A DNA stretch of 64,000 bases from Bettongia penicillata ogilbyi (GCA_023548195.1 JAJHZJ010000531.1:6559900-6623899), one strand, 5' to 3'; shown: positions 46,146-58,554, counted from the first letter of the stretch. Notes: generated by a model not told the origin, from the letters alone. Program-made: numbers and translations.

Positions 46146-47064
46146 CTACAAAATGTCACATGAGGAGTGTGTGAAGAGCACCTCCAAGCATAGGTTTCAT
46201 TCATTACAAACCAGAATATTCCCTTCTTCATCCTCTCCATAGTCAGATGGCTAGCAGCAAGTAGTGCCTTCCATTCTACAATGCTCTTACATTCACGAAG
46301 AGCTTTCCTCACAACCACCTGGGGACATTCTGTGGAAGGGGGCCTTGAGTCCTGGCCTCTGATGCTAGCTGTGTTACCTAAGCAAGGCATTTGCCTCTAT
46401 GATACTTAGCTTCCTCAGCTGCCAAATGAAGATAATGATCCTTGGCTCCCCATTTTACAGGATTGTTCTGAGGCAAGTGTTGTGCTTAAAGCGAGACAAA
46501 AATGCAAGTGGTAATTAAGCAGGTAGCTCATCCTCATTTTGCAAAGGAGGACACTGCATCAGAGAGGTGAAATGACTTGTCACAAAGCAATCTATTTTCC
46601 CTTGATCAATAATAGTTAGTAATAATCAAATTTTAAAGCCACATTTCTAAAATGCATTATTGTTGGTCAAAATATATACTACCTGATTTGAAATCATACA
46701 GAGTTTGACAATATGTGATCTTAGGTAGTGGAAGCCTCATGTAGTCAATGTAGGCCAGATTTTACTTTAAAATGAAATATGCCTCAGCAAACTGAATGTA
46801 GAAAAAGGTTGTTTCTTTTAATAGCTGCATACTGTGAATTGTACTTATTTATTTTTCTGTCACTTTTTCCTCCAACTTTTCAGTTACTCAAAATCCAGAA
46901 TACTATTTTGTTCACAAATGAATAAAGATTAATTATTTGGTTTCTGGCTCCTCCATTCAGCTAGCCCCCAGGTGTGTAAGACACACATACACACACACAC
47001 ACCATACACACACACACACACACACATACACACATACAGCACACACACACACAGAGACACTTAC
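46146..47064 (-). other. EXOC3: EXOC3 intron with SINE fragments
   Basis: MIR-type text at about 46315-46600 ('gatgctagctgtgttaccta', 'ttcctcagctgccaaatgaag', 'gaggtgaaatgacttgtcac'). The end next to the exon is the interrupted CA tract. No exon seen. Confidence 0.6.
46980..47052 (+). repeat. Interrupted (CA)n tract at an EXOC3 splice donor
   Basis: About 73 bases of CA repeats interrupted by 'at' and 'ag' units. On the EXOC3 (minus) strand it is a UG-rich tract starting about 12 bases after the donor at 47064. Confidence 0.95.
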
Positions 47065-47226
47065 AGAAGCGAGTTTTCTAAACAAGAACCGGAACTGCTC
47101 TGCTTCTTTGATCATCCGTTCTGCGCCCTCCTTGCGTTCCTCAGCACTCTTGAAAGAGATCCGCTTCTGCATGATGGCTCTGATGTATTCTACCACCACC
47201 CTCCGGTGAGCTTCAATTGTCATTTT
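47065..47226 (-). CDS. EXOC3: EXOC3 (Sec6) coding exon beside a UG-rich donor
   Basis: A 54-codon exon with phase 0 at both ends. It opens KMTIEAHRRVVVEYIRAIMQ and closes EQFRFLFRKLAS before 'gtaagtgtctctgtgtgtgt'. The donor lies only about 12 bases from a long interrupted CA/TG tract (46980-47052). Since both ends are phase 0, skipping would delete 54 residues without a frameshift. The protein match to EXOC3 is strong. Confidence 0.97.
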
Positions 47227-48887
47227 CTGCAGGGGACAAATACATGAGATTTCCGTAGCTGACTTGCAGTACACTATTATTTTCTTCCTACTTTGATAAG
47301 GATTATACACATTTCCAAGGCTTTTATCGCATCCACTGCGATCAATTAGAGGAAAAGAAAAGGGATGAAATATCAATTTTACTCCAGCTAGCATGCTCAC
47401 TAAAAAAAAAAGAAAGCCATAATTATTGGTGAACATAAAATTCTTGGATTGTTTCTGAATCTCAACAATCCTTGTCCTCAAAACCTCAGAGACCAAAAAT
47501 TGCTAGAATACACTTCTTCAATAATTAAATATAACTTCTTCAACAGGTAGTCATCCAGCCTTCACCTGATGGCCTCCAAAGAGGAAGACTCCATGCCTTC
47601 TGGGGCACCCCATTTCATTTTCTTGATCATTATTAGTGTTTGCTTACATCAAGCTAACATCCAGCTCTTTGCAAACTGCACTCATTCTTCCTAGAGTTCT
47701 GTCCTTTGAGGTCAAGCAGAACAAGATGAATACAGCTATCGTGTCCCCCAAAGCTAACATACCCCCTCTAAAAGTCTTTCCCTGGTTAAACATTTTCATT
47801 TCTCTCAACTCCTCTGCAAAAGACAAGGACTCAAAGCTATAACTAAGGGGATGGCACAGCACCATCTGATGGGAGAAGGGGTGATGATGATGGCAGTTCA
47901 TAACAATGCAGTCTGACCATGATATGGAGTCATGCTGGAGAAGGGGCAGAATATCCCCAAGAAGAAGTGGTGGTGGAAGACAGTGGGGAAAGGTGAGACC
48001 TGGGAGAGGAATTCCATGGCAATGGGATCCTGAGGGAACAGTCCAAGTAGGGAACAAAATACATGGAATGAAGCCTTCTTCATTCTATATTAGCAAAAGC
48101 AATGTGAGGTCTCAAAGGCTCTCAGCATTTTGGCTGGATGTTCTTCAATTTGTCTAAGCTGGAGCTGATCACAACACTCAACCTATCAACAACAAGTATT
48201 TATTAAAAGTACCTACTATGTGCCAGACTCAATGCTAAGCAATGAGGATAAAAGCACAAATAACACAGTAACTCTTACTCTCAAGGAGCTTACTTACATC
48301 CTTTGGGGAAAGACAATATGTACATATAAAAGTATATAGAGAAGATACATGATTCATAAAAAATAGAGGGTAGTTAAACTCAAGGTAGTTAGGAAGGGAG
48401 GGAACTAAGAGTTGGGGGTGGGGGATAAGGAAAGGATTTGTGCAACAGGTGAAGACACATAGACATATATGAGGACAGGGAGTGCATTCCAGGCAGGGGG
48501 GATTGTGAGTACAAAGGCACAGAAACAGGAGGTGGAGTGCTGTGGAGGAGAACAGAGAGCCAGTGTAGCTGGAAGAAGGAGGGAGGAAATGTCCAATGAG
48601 GCTAGAAAGACAGGTTCAGGCCAGGTTGTTTAGGGTTTGTCTGGGTAGGAGAGTCATTCACTTAAGGAAAAGTGTTTTGAGAGCAGTATGTAGGATAAAA
48701 TGCAGACTGTTTCTATATAATCCACTTTTCTGAACTTAATCTCTGGTGTTTCTTCCATCTCTCAATGGCAATCAAAGGAATTAAAATGTTTACCAAAAAC
48801 ATTTATCCTGTATTTTTATCAAAATATGAAAAGGTGAGCCCCAACCCAAAGGACAACTTTTTTCATGTGACCATGTTTCATTCTTAC
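47227..48887 (-). other. EXOC3: EXOC3 intron with CR1-like and family X repeats
   Basis: 47530-47850 is a CR1-like fragment ('ggtagtcatccagccttcac', 'ttctgtcctttgaggtcaag', 'cagctatcgtgtcccccaaa'). 48185-48700 is a family X copy ('aagtatttattaaaagtacc', 'tatgtgccagactcaatgct', 'gcattccaggcagggggga'). The 137-codon minus-strand frame at 47644-48057 overlaps the CR1 fragment and is rejected. Confidence 0.6.
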
Positions 48888-49010
48888 CTTCTTATAAGGC
48901 TTTTTAATTTTAGCAAAGTCATTGAAATAATCTTCCACAGTGACACAGATTGTATCCACAGCATTTGATCCTGTTAACCACTTCTTTGTCATCAACTCAC
49001 TGAGATGTGG
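48888..49010 (-). CDS. EXOC3: EXOC3 (Sec6) coding exon
   Basis: A 41-codon exon, phase 0 at both ends (acceptor 'gttttctttcag', donor 'aagaag|gtaaga'). It reads PHLSELMTKKWLTGSNAVDT, then VTVEDYFNDFAKIKKPYKK. This is one of the most conserved blocks of vertebrate Sec6; human EXOC3 has QHLNELMTKKWL at its start. Confidence 0.97.
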
Positions 49011-51363
49011 CTGAAAGAAAACCAAATAAACATTAATCTACAGAAAATTTTACATCTTCTATTGCATTAATTTAACTGTCAACCACCTAACATATTAGGT
49101 AAATTCAACTTTTTTTCTGTTTCTAGAAATAAAAACTACTGTACTATCTAACAACTTTAAATTAACAGATTACTGGAAGAATTCATAACACAACTTATTT
49201 ACACATCAGTCTGACAAATTCAAAATTTCCAAAACAGAAGTATTCAATTATATACTTTATGTGCCTCAAACAATTTCTACCTTTAAACAGGAAAGAAAAG
49301 TTAATAGCTATTAAACAGCCTCTAACTTTTATAGGTCCTTCGAGTCAGAATGCTAAAAGAAAATGTTACAAATTTTTGTGAAATAACATTATTAGTTTAC
49401 ATTGTCTGGGTTTTGTTTTGCTGAGGCTTTTTGGGTCAGGACCAGGGGTAGGGAACCTGAGGATTGACTGAGGCCAAGTTTTACAGAACAAATACTTTTA
49501 TTAAGGGATTTCTTCTATGAAGTTTGGATTCTGTCAAAAGGCTGCACTTGAGGACAGAGGGCCACATGTGGTCTCAAGGCCAAAGGCTCCTGGACTCTGG
49601 ACCAATGATTTCTTAGGTGTAGGGAATTCCAAGCATTGAAATCATTAATCCAGACTGGTAATATATAAGACTTAAGAGTCTTAGAGGGTAACTCTGAACA
49701 ATGTGCCTCGTCAATCTGCTTCCGTCCTCTTATGCCCCCTTCCACTAGACACATGCTCTTCTGACTCTATGTGCCTAACACAGTCATTATACCAGGGAGA
49801 CCTAGCCACATGTCTCACTTTATACCCAGTTCATCATCTTGCCATCCTATTGGCTGCTGCCACAAGCATGCTCTCCTTTTCCTTCCCCTTCCAACTTTAA
49901 AAGTAAAATCAAATCGATAATGCTATTGGTAATGAGAAGGTATGTCATTTTACAACACTTTACTACTACCCTGTAGTTCCACTCACTATCCCTATGACAT
50001 GCCAAACCAAAACACTCTCCCTGGCTACAATTCCCTCTGTGTGTTATCTTCCCTATTAAAATGTTAGCTCTCTGAAGGCAGGGACCTTCTTTATACATTT
50101 TTATCCCCAACATTTAGCACAGTGCCTGGTATCTAGGAAGTGCTTAATTTTTTTTTCTTTCATTCACTCATGTGACTCGCCATAGCAGCTATCTGCCATA
50201 GAATTCAAAAGTCGTGGTTTCTAACTTCAGAAAAATAAAAGCGAAGGAGATTTCAGGAAAAATAAATAACTATTCCCAAGTGCTATGCATATTTACATAC
50301 TTGATTTCCTTAGTGGTAAATAACTGAATTTTGTATGCAACAGTGATTCATTTTTCTAATAGAATATCATTACTGACACAACTTCTTTTATGCTCTAGAG
50401 CAGGTGGGTAAATTTCTCAGAAACTTTCCTTAAAGTGACAAAATTTCTTCCAATAGAACTTCAAATTCTATTTAAATGTTAACAGCAAATCAAATAAAGT
50501 TTCAGCTAGTTTCATCAAAATAACCATATAGCTGGCATTTAATTATATAGAGTTTTATATTATTAAATAACCTTTAATGCATATACTATTTTACCAAATG
50601 AGGACAGGAATCATGCTACATAAATCTTTGTACCCTCAAAAGTAATTAGCACAGTTCTACGTATCCTGCAACATTAGGTGTTCAATAAATATTTCTTCAA
50701 TTAAAAGACGAATTTTCAGAATTCTGATTGCTAATTGATAAAGGCAATTTTACAGGTCTGATTTTCTTCAATTTAATAGACATTTACTTAAGCATTTATT
50801 AGCAAACAACTATGCTAGGTGTTGGGGATACAAAAATGAAAAAATGAAACAGTCTTTGCCTCAAAGGGCTTACTTTTCTGAGGAGTTGGGGTGGGATAAT
50901 ACATAGATAAATATATACAAAAGGCTCTCTTGGGAGGTTGCCACTCAACTGTGCCTTGAAAGAGGCAAGGGATTCTACAACGCAGCAGAGGAGAAAAGTG
51001 AACATGTTCCAGACACAGGAGATCAGTACTAAAGCACAGAGTTAGGAGATGGGATGTGGGAGAGTCCCTATTCTTTGTAAACAGTATTCTTGAGAACACC
51101 CTATGCTCAAGAATACAATCTTTCTCTTTCCCCTCCTTATTTTTCCTGTGATTCATTAAACAGCCTATCTTTAATATATTTTTATGTAACATAGGAACAT
51201 AAACACATCAGATTTAGGAACCATATCCAAAAACCCTAACACACACAAAAGTTACCAAATGGATTTAACTGTAATAGAATAGTGAATAATACAATGTGCA
51301 GCATATAAACGTGTTGACAACTTTTTACATATTAAACTAAAGAATTATTGGGAAAACACTAAC
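49011..51363 (-). other. EXOC3: EXOC3 intron with hAT MITE, L2 and family X
   Basis: Contents besides the separately listed MITE: L2-type 3' tails at about 49930-50160 ('gctctctgaaggcagggacc', 'gcacagtgcctggtatctag') and 50600-50700 ('aattagcacagttctacgta', 'ttcaataaatatttcttcaa'), and a family X copy at 50765-51060 ('aagcatttattagcaaacaa', 'aggtgttggggatacaaaaa'). Confidence 0.6.
49443..49599. mobile_element. Palindromic hAT-type MITE, diverged copy
   Basis: Left end 'caggggtagggaacctgagg', centre 'acagaacaaatacttttatt', right half 'ggccacatgtggtctcaagg'. It is the same family as 7745-7917. No clear 8-bp duplication remains, so the insertion is older or the ends have mutated. Confidence 0.7.
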
Positions 51364-51514
51364 CTCTAAATCCAGGAAGACTTCATCTAGCAGGCTACTA
51401 CAGCCATCCTTTGCAATGGTATCTAAGATCATATCCATGCTAGGTTGGCACATTGAGACTCCCTCATCTGTTTCATTTTTCAAATACTTCCTTTTTAAGC
51501 TGACTATTGACTCT
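51364..51514 (-). CDS. EXOC3: EXOC3 (Sec6) coding exon
   Basis: Starts after 'ttttgttacag' with one base finishing a Lys codon, then ESIVSLKRKYLKNET and DEGVSMCQPSMDMILDTIA, ending LLDEVFLDLE before 'gttagt'. The acidic linker around NETDEGVSMCQ differs most from human (NEVEEGVSPSQ), as expected for a loop between helices. Confidence 0.96.
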
Positions 51515-51619
51515 CTGTAACAAAAAGATTGTTGGAGTCAACTGAGCAGATATCTACTCTTATACTCTTTCCCTGTTAATTAACCAGTTGATCTTCACAT
51601 GGAATAGAGCAAAACTTAC

Positions 51620-51730
51620 TTAAAAGTTTGGCAGTTGTTGATGACTGCTATCATATACTGGACGTAACAATGCGGGTGCTGCCGATTCCTTAGGTGATCT
51701 TCTTTATATAATTGTGCCTCATCTTTGTAT
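51620..51730 (-). CDS. EXOC3: EXOC3 (Sec6) coding exon
   Basis: Acceptor 'atttcctcag', donor 'tttaa|gtaagt'. It reads [20 protein letters not shown], then [17 protein letters not shown], with split codons at both ends joining SR-YKDE and FK-ESIV. Near-identical to other mammalian EXOC3. Confidence 0.97.
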
Positions 51731-53935
51731 CTGAGGAAATAAAAGCCCACCCCCACAAAATACCAAATCTTAGCCTCAAGGACATTTTTAAAGCTATGAT
51801 CATTTTATACCTACAGAGTTACGTTTTAGTCACCTTTAGTCAGATGCTGATTCTTTCCAAGTAAATAAATTTTCAATTATCCATATTAATCCATCCATAA
51901 GTGCCTACAATATGCTATGTATTGGAAAGATTTATTCAATGGAAAAATTACTATATTATAGTTGGTTATTTCTCACCTATGTAGAGCCTCTACTTATTTT
52001 AGCACACATGACTAAAATCATAATTTTTTTAAAAATAGGAAGGAACTATGAAAGTCACCTAGGCAAATTTCCCTCCTGTTACAAAAATCCCTTCTAAAAT
52101 ATCTCATCTAAATTCTGCACAATTACTATTAGCGTTGAAGAAATTACTTCCTGAGGCATGACATAAACATTTTGCTCAAAGCACATTATCTTTACATAGG
52201 CTTTTCACCTGAGAATATCAAAATCTTTTGCAAACACTGACCCTTTTGAAAACACCACTGATTTATTTCACCCATGGGTTTCACAGGATACAAGCCTTCG
52301 TTAAGTGTTTTATCCAGTTCAGTCAGTGATCAAAACTTTCAGTGGCATATCACTGCCTGCTGAGTAAAAACCCTTGATCCTTTCTTTCAAGGCTCCCCAC
52401 AACACTGTTCCAAACGCCTTTCCAGCTCTCTCTCACACAATACCCTTTCGAATATGTGACATTTCAGACACGTGGAACAGCCTCATGAGGATGAATGCCT
52501 TTTTTCCTTCTCTTATCTATTGAAGTCCATTCCTTCACAGCCTAATGGATGAGTCACCTACTCTACAAAGCCTTCCCTGACCCTCCTTTTAATCCTAGCT
52601 CAAAATGATCATACCTCTTTCCTCTTTTCTCCTAGCAGTTTATTGCAAAGTCCCTATTAGTACAAATAATAAATTCCTTGAAGTGGTTATATTCTTCAAA
52701 TTCACACTATATATTTCCCTTGGGCTGGATCCAATGACCACATTTTACAAAATCATAACTCTGAAGAGTGCAAATTTGAAACATGCAACCACTTCACTGG
52801 ATTCTTCATTGGCATTAACTGGGACCAAGTCATACCTAGCTGATCTACTTTCTTGTACCAATCTCCAATCTTCCCTTGCACCAGTTATTTGTGTCTGTGT
52901 CTTTTTTTTACTCTTTAACATATAAGCTTCTTTGAGAGTAGTGTCTATATCATCTCTGCCTCCTAGACTAGCACTTTGTACATGGCAGGCAATTAACAGG
53001 TGCTAAAGTTAAATTATACAGTAAGACCATTAAAAATACAATCACATCAATTAATTCAGATAACTGTGTGAAAATAAATAAGATTCCTAATATTTATCTT
53101 TTCTTATCAAATGTAGATACACATAGAGAGCAGTGGATCACATTGGTCTGCAGCTTTCAATCAAGTGAACCAACAGCTTAAGTACTTAACTGGAAGTAAA
53201 ATCTTGTCTAGACACTTGTTAATGCCCATTTGAGTTGTAACCCACACTTTTCAATTTAAACAACTGCAAAATAGTTACTCCATAAATACACTGAGAGCAA
53301 AGTTTGATGACAGACTTCTTTGAAATAGATTTTCTAAGAAAAGCTGTTTGTGAATTTTGTGATAATATATGAAACATTTTTTTAAAAATTCCTAGCATTT
53401 TCATTGATAAGACTAGACCTATGATTTCACTGATATTGTGAATTGCCAGGTATAAATTTCCTCTACCAATTCAGATCAGTACCAACTCTACACACTACAG
53501 AGTTAGAGCTGTTCTAAGATGTTGAATGATCTGTCGAGGGTCATACAACCAGTTTGTGTCAAAGGCAAGCTTTGGAACGAGTGTTCCTGGCTTCAAGAGT
53601 GGCTTCCTATCCATTATACAAGCTTCCTCTCATTAGTAAGAATTGTCATTTTCCTTTTTAAAGTGCATACCAATAATATGGGCACAATGAAAACTAATAA
53701 CAGAGGATAACCAGTCCCTGAGATAAGAGCCATAATTCAAATTAATAGTGTCATGTCTTAAACTGGGTAAAAGCTGACAAGATACAGGATCTGCTACCCA
53801 AAGTCTCCTATCTAGCTTTAAAAGGGTGCTATAACGCCCAGCCTCATATGTGTCTCCTTCAGATCTCTAAACAACCATAAAGTTAAAGCAGCTCTGATTT
53901 TTTTAAAGTAACAGACGCACTACACAAACACTCAC
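51731..53935 (-). other. EXOC3: EXOC3 intron with L2 fragment
   Basis: 52320-53010 is an L2-type 3' region on the plus strand ('gcctgctgagtaaaaaccct', 'ctacaaagccttccctgacc', 'tttgagagtagtgtctatat', 'gtacatggcaggcaattaac'). The rest is unassigned AT-rich sequence. Confidence 0.6.
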
Positions 53936-54036
53936 CTACTCAAGAAAGAATTCATTTGCTGGAGACATAAAAGTAGTACTTTGGTTTTCAAATCTTCACT
54001 TATCTGTGCAGCAACTTGAAGATTCTGTTCAAACAT
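53936..54036 (-). CDS. EXOC3: EXOC3 (Sec6) coding exon
   Basis: Begins after 'gattttag' at a codon boundary with [20 protein letters not shown], then [13 protein letters not shown], and ends two bases into the Arg codon before 'gtgagt'. The leading Met is internal (VFQ-MFEQN), not a start codon. Confidence 0.97.
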
Positions 54037-55704
54037 CTAAAATCACAATTTAAGACGAATTTTATCATTTATTTATCAACTTGCTAAAATGTTTACAGCT
54101 CAAACTCACAATACAGAAATTTTAATTTCTTTTTAAATCTTACCTTATCCTTGTAGAGAAGCCTGCATATGCTAAATACGACGAATTAAAGGATACGTAA
54201 GACTACTACTACCTTCCGGGAAGTAACACTATTCATTTTCCTCAGGAAGCAACAGCAGTTATTTTGTGAATGGTTAACTTACTTCTAGAACACAGCACAC
54301 AAAGTCCTCACTGACGACTGTTTCAGAGGGTCGCAACTAATTACAAGCAACTGACAATGGGACAACAAGCTTACTCCAGCCCACGAAACAAAAGTCTGTT
54401 CAATAAGAACCCTGGGGCCTGCTCTTAAAAGTCTCATTCAAAGGCAGTAGGATGCTTATTCTTCACAGGAAAGCCAATACTAGTCTCTGGCAAAGTTGTA
54501 TTAGTTCACAAAAGGTATACTACCAAAAGTCCTCACAGCTTAAGAAACTAACCCTACATCCTTCTGGTCCCATTCCTGGTCCCTTTCTTCTTCCTAGCTT
54601 CCACTCACAGGGCTCTGGACTACCAGGGAGGCTACAGAAAACAAATGATCCTTTACAAAGAATTTACAAATGCCATCCACAGTATAATTTGCTTTAGGAA
54701 ACAATGGGGGGGGGGGGGGCGCAAGAGGCGAGGGTTAAGGAAAAATAAACTCTTACTTACATCAATAAGTAATGGGAAGAAAATAAGGTTTTGACCTTAA
54801 AACCTCCTAGGTTTTGGCCAGGACAGATAAATATGACAGTCTCTTGTCCCCAGGAAAGAAGATGAATTAACAAAATGGTGAATAATAGAGAGACAAACAA
54901 CTATAACTAACAATCTTTTAAAAAAAAATTAAATCTACAATTTAGAGATAGTAAATATAGAATATGTCATTAATGTCCAATAATAATCAATCATCCTGGA
55001 TTAAATTGATCATGTCAAATGACTTTCTCCTAATTGAGATACCTAAATTACTTTACAAAACTTTACGAACTGGTAAAAACCTGATCATTCTAGACATCAC
55101 AAATTCAGAATTCACCGTATTTCATTTTAATAGGACAGTGAACAGCTGGCACTTATTGCATTCCCTATACAGCAAGAAGAATAGTCCCTTCGGTCCTTTT
55201 TTGAAAAGACAGGCTCTGCAGAGATTCAGGGAGTTCAGAACAAAATAACGCTTGTATTAATTATGTATTATCACTTGTGTTATAGGTCTTCATGTAAAAG
55301 TAAAGTCTGATTGCTTCCATTCCACTCAACAAGCATTACCAGATGCCCCCTATGGGAATGGCTCTGCACCGAGAGTTCAGATGGAGGTGAGTCTGAGGCA
55401 GCCCGACAGCTGTAGTGAAAGCTGAGCGAGACAGAGAGGAATCAAGGGTGACTCCACGGTCACGAAGCAGTCTGAGAGTGGGGCGCTAATATTGGGCTCC
55501 AAGAAAGGTGTGACCCAGCCGCCATCATTGTCACACCTGTAAACGAAGAACGAGGCAATCTGATCTCCAAGGGGACTTCCTATCCTAACACTCTTTGCTG
55601 CCTGAACAGAAACACAGTGAATTTTAAAGGTTTGGGTTTTTATACAGATTCAACACACTAACCAATGAGGAACTGCAAACAAAAACGCCTGCAACGGGCC
55701 CTAC
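54037..55704 (-). other. EXOC3: EXOC3 intron with poly-G run and CpG-rich patch
   Basis: A run of 14 G at 54706-54719 is followed by 'cgcaagaggcgag'. At about 55370-55560 CpG dinucleotides are clustered ('gcccgacag', 'gagcgagac', 'ccacggtcacgaag', 'ggggcgctaat', 'cagccgccat'). No exon or named repeat. Confidence 0.6.
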
Positions 55705-55830
55705 CTGGAAAACAATGGCGGGGAGCGTCGTCTGGTAGAAGCCATCCTGGTCCGCTTCAGGCTCGGTGTCTTTAACCCAGTCTTTCTTATCTGTCTCCAG
55801 TGCTTTGCGTAGCCAGGCAATAATATTTGA
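55705..55830 (-). CDS. EXOC3: EXOC3 (Sec6) coding exon
   Basis: A 42-codon exon with phase 0 ends (acceptor 'attcttctcttcag', donor 'ttccag|gtaggg'). It reads [20 protein letters not shown], then [20 protein letters not shown] and FQ. Its CpG content is higher than that of the other exons, in line with the adjacent intron at 55370-55560. Confidence 0.97.
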
Positions 55831-57146
55831 CTGAAGAGAAGAATAACAATGTAACAATGGGAAAAAAGACAAAGCAAGATCCACTTCTGAACAAAGCCAA
55901 GTGACTAAACCGTGTTCATTCTCCAATTGTGAAAAGTCACAGTCTATGGTATGAAAGAGATTGAGATCTCACTGGTCTGGTCCAAAGAGAAAACTCAAGA
56001 CTGAAATCTTGCAAACAGTTAGTTGCTTGTAACATTCTCTTTAGCTTTTCAAAATAGGAAGCTAAGGAAAGTAGCATGAGCAAAATATAAAGCCTAAAAG
56101 GTGCATTAGAAAAATAATCTGTAGGCTAAATAAAATATTGGAGTCAAGACAAAGCCTAAAGGAGGACAGAAGTCAGCAGAAAGAAATTAAGACTTACAGA
56201 AAGAACAGGAGGAAAGCTTTCCTGACACAAGTTGTTTAAACAATGATGGAAAGCGGAAGTTCAAAGCAAACTCTGAATTCATCATAATTGGTGACTTAAA
56301 TATAGGTCAGCCAAAATTGTTCCTTTTTCTTAGGGCAGATTTTCACTGTCTTCACTCAGAACTCTAATTGCTGAATGTTGTCCTCTACCTTCCCCTTACA
56401 AGTTCAGTTTTCTGCAGTCCCTTACTTCTTACTGCCCTTGACTTCCACAACAACACAAAGTTAGCGATGTCCCTCTTCTTCCTAATTTTGCATGCATACT
56501 TATAAAGCTTGTTGAGGGAAGCATTTCTGTTGCTTAAGCAGAGCCCTTTATAACAGATGGATTGCCTCAAAATTTTGCCTGACTGCTTACTTACCACTGA
56601 AAGAAGGAATCAACCTCTGTTCCTGCAGTCTCTTCCCTTTCCTCTATATCCCTTCTCTCTCACACTCAATATGTTAATGGAAAGTCTGAGTTAAATCCAG
56701 TCAGTCTTTAGAGCAGGAGCCCAAGGACTCTACCTGGAGTTTTCAGCCAATTCTGCCTGTCACATGACACATTCTCTTTTGTAGATTCAGCTTCAGTGAA
56801 GGGGCTACGTCATTCACTATTGGCAACCGTAAATTTCAAGGCCTAATAAGGAAAGGTACCTTGCTTATAGCTCAGCATGCTATTTGACAAATCAAAAAGA
56901 GACCCTAACAAAATCCTTAAAACCTTCTAAAGTATCCTTAAAATCCTCAAAATCTTAAAACAAGATCCTTAAAACCTTCTAAAGTAAATTTTAAAGTGGG
57001 TTTTTTCCCCCTCTGGAAACTATTATTTCAAAACTATTTACCATGTACACATTAAAGCTAGTGACAGCCAAATATTCAGCAGCATAATACTACCACTATA
57101 GAATAGGTCTTATTCTTATGCAACTGCAGATGCCAGTTTTACTCAC
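55831..57146 (-). other. EXOC3: EXOC3 intron, mostly unassigned
   Basis: No recognised transposon. A 22-bp unit beginning 'atccttaaaaccttctaaag' occurs twice, at 56912-56933 and 56964-56985. No exon seen. Confidence 0.55.
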
Positions 57147-57264
57147 TGTAAGCGTTGACATATATGTGTCGAGCAGGTCAGAAACCACATTTTGTGAAAT
57201 TAAGGGCTGCAGGGTATTTATATCCACTTCTGGGGCCAGTTCCAAATTTCCCATCATCTCTGCA
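57147..57264 (-). CDS. EXOC3: EXOC3 (Sec6) coding exon
   Basis: Starts after 'gtacaatatag' with one base completing a Ser codon, then AEMMGNLELAPEVDINTLQP, LISQNVVSDLLDTYMSTLT, and ends before 'gtgagt'. Human EXOC3 has TEMMRNVELAPEVDVGTLEP here, so this is a clear orthologous exon with modest change. Confidence 0.96.
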
Positions 57265-58554
57265 CTATATTGTACCAAAACAAGATTGACCAATTACAAA
57301 TGAAGAAAGACAAGTAGAAAGAAAATTCTTAAGTCACTAGAAATGTATGGGGTTTTGTCCTCATGATGCTACACTGTCATTCATTTTGATCTGAAATTTA
57401 GTCAATCCTAAAAGAAATTTGGAAAATCTTAGTAAAATTTGAAAGTATTATCCAAATTTTAAAAAGAAAAATCTCAAATGTAGAATGTACCAAATGAATT
57501 AATGCTTTACTGCATTTCTTTGCTATTACAATGCCTCATTTTAAAACCTTCCATCTACTTTAAATATTAAGAGTTTACAAATGGTCCACATGCATCATCC
57601 TATTTGAATCTCACAAAAGTCAAGTGAGACAAGCATTTATTAAACAGATAAGGAAACTGAGGCTCTGAGAGGTTAACTGACTATTCCATGGTTAAAAAGC
57701 TAAGAATGACAACAAAAGATTCGGCTACACTATCTTCACTCACCCTCATATCAGTTAAAACCCTCCTGAGAAAATCTGATGTTCTACGTAACAAGCAAAA
57801 TGGTGTAGTTTAAAATAAACACACACACACAGTAATACTAATGGGAGATGACAGTAAAATTCCATTACTTTCCTATTCTCTAGGTGTAGCAGATATAAAT
57901 GACATGTAACACAGGCTGCAAGAGGGGCTGGTCCTCCATGCTAAATTTTAATGCTTTCTTAAAAAACAGGACCTCCTGATTTCCAAGGGAAATGTGGAGA
58001 AATGCAAAGGCTGAAGGTTATAAGCAGTGTTGAACTCAGCCACTGTATTGGTTGTTTTGCCTTGACCTCTTGGAAAAGTATAATTCTTACATACATTGGT
58101 CAACAAAGCAGAGTTTTCTTAAGCTCAGAAACAGCTCTGATGGCTGCCAAAAATTTAAACAAATCATTAGTGAAGTTTTTAAACATCGTTAAAAGAACAA
58201 CACAGAAGGGACCTTCCATGCTATCCAGTCCAACTCCCTCATTTTTACCATTAAGAGAACTGATCTTTAAATGAGTTAAGTGGCTTACACAAGACACACA
58301 GAGAGTACTGGATGTAGAATTTGGACCTGGATCCTCTCAATCTAGAGCCGGTATTATTTCCCTAGTATCACACTTTTCAGAGCAGGGGAAGAGCAACAAT
58401 AAATAAATATCACCATTATTATTATCTGATACAGTTCTAGAAATGCTAGCAATAAGACAAGTAAAAGAGAATGAGTGAATAAACAAAGGAAAAGGAAAAT
58501 TACTAATTTTTATGTATGAAATAATTAATATTCTAGGTAGAGACCCCAAAAGAG
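57265..58554 (-). other. EXOC3: EXOC3 intron, left part of the largest intron
   Basis: MIR-like fragments near 57590-57700 ('atttgaatctcacaaaagtc', 'aaggaaactgaggctctgag') and 58190-58370 ('gaagggaccttccatgctat', 'aatttggacctggatcctct'). No exon. Confidence 0.5.

Noticed and set aside
46957..47496. 179-codon minus-strand open frame
   Set aside because: It contains the real EXOC3 exon 47065-47226 but runs through both splice sites into intron and a CA repeat. Only the exon is coding.
47644..48057. 137-codon minus-strand open frame and overlapping shorter ones
   Set aside because: Overlaps a CR1-like repeat fragment, and no splice sites or homology support it.
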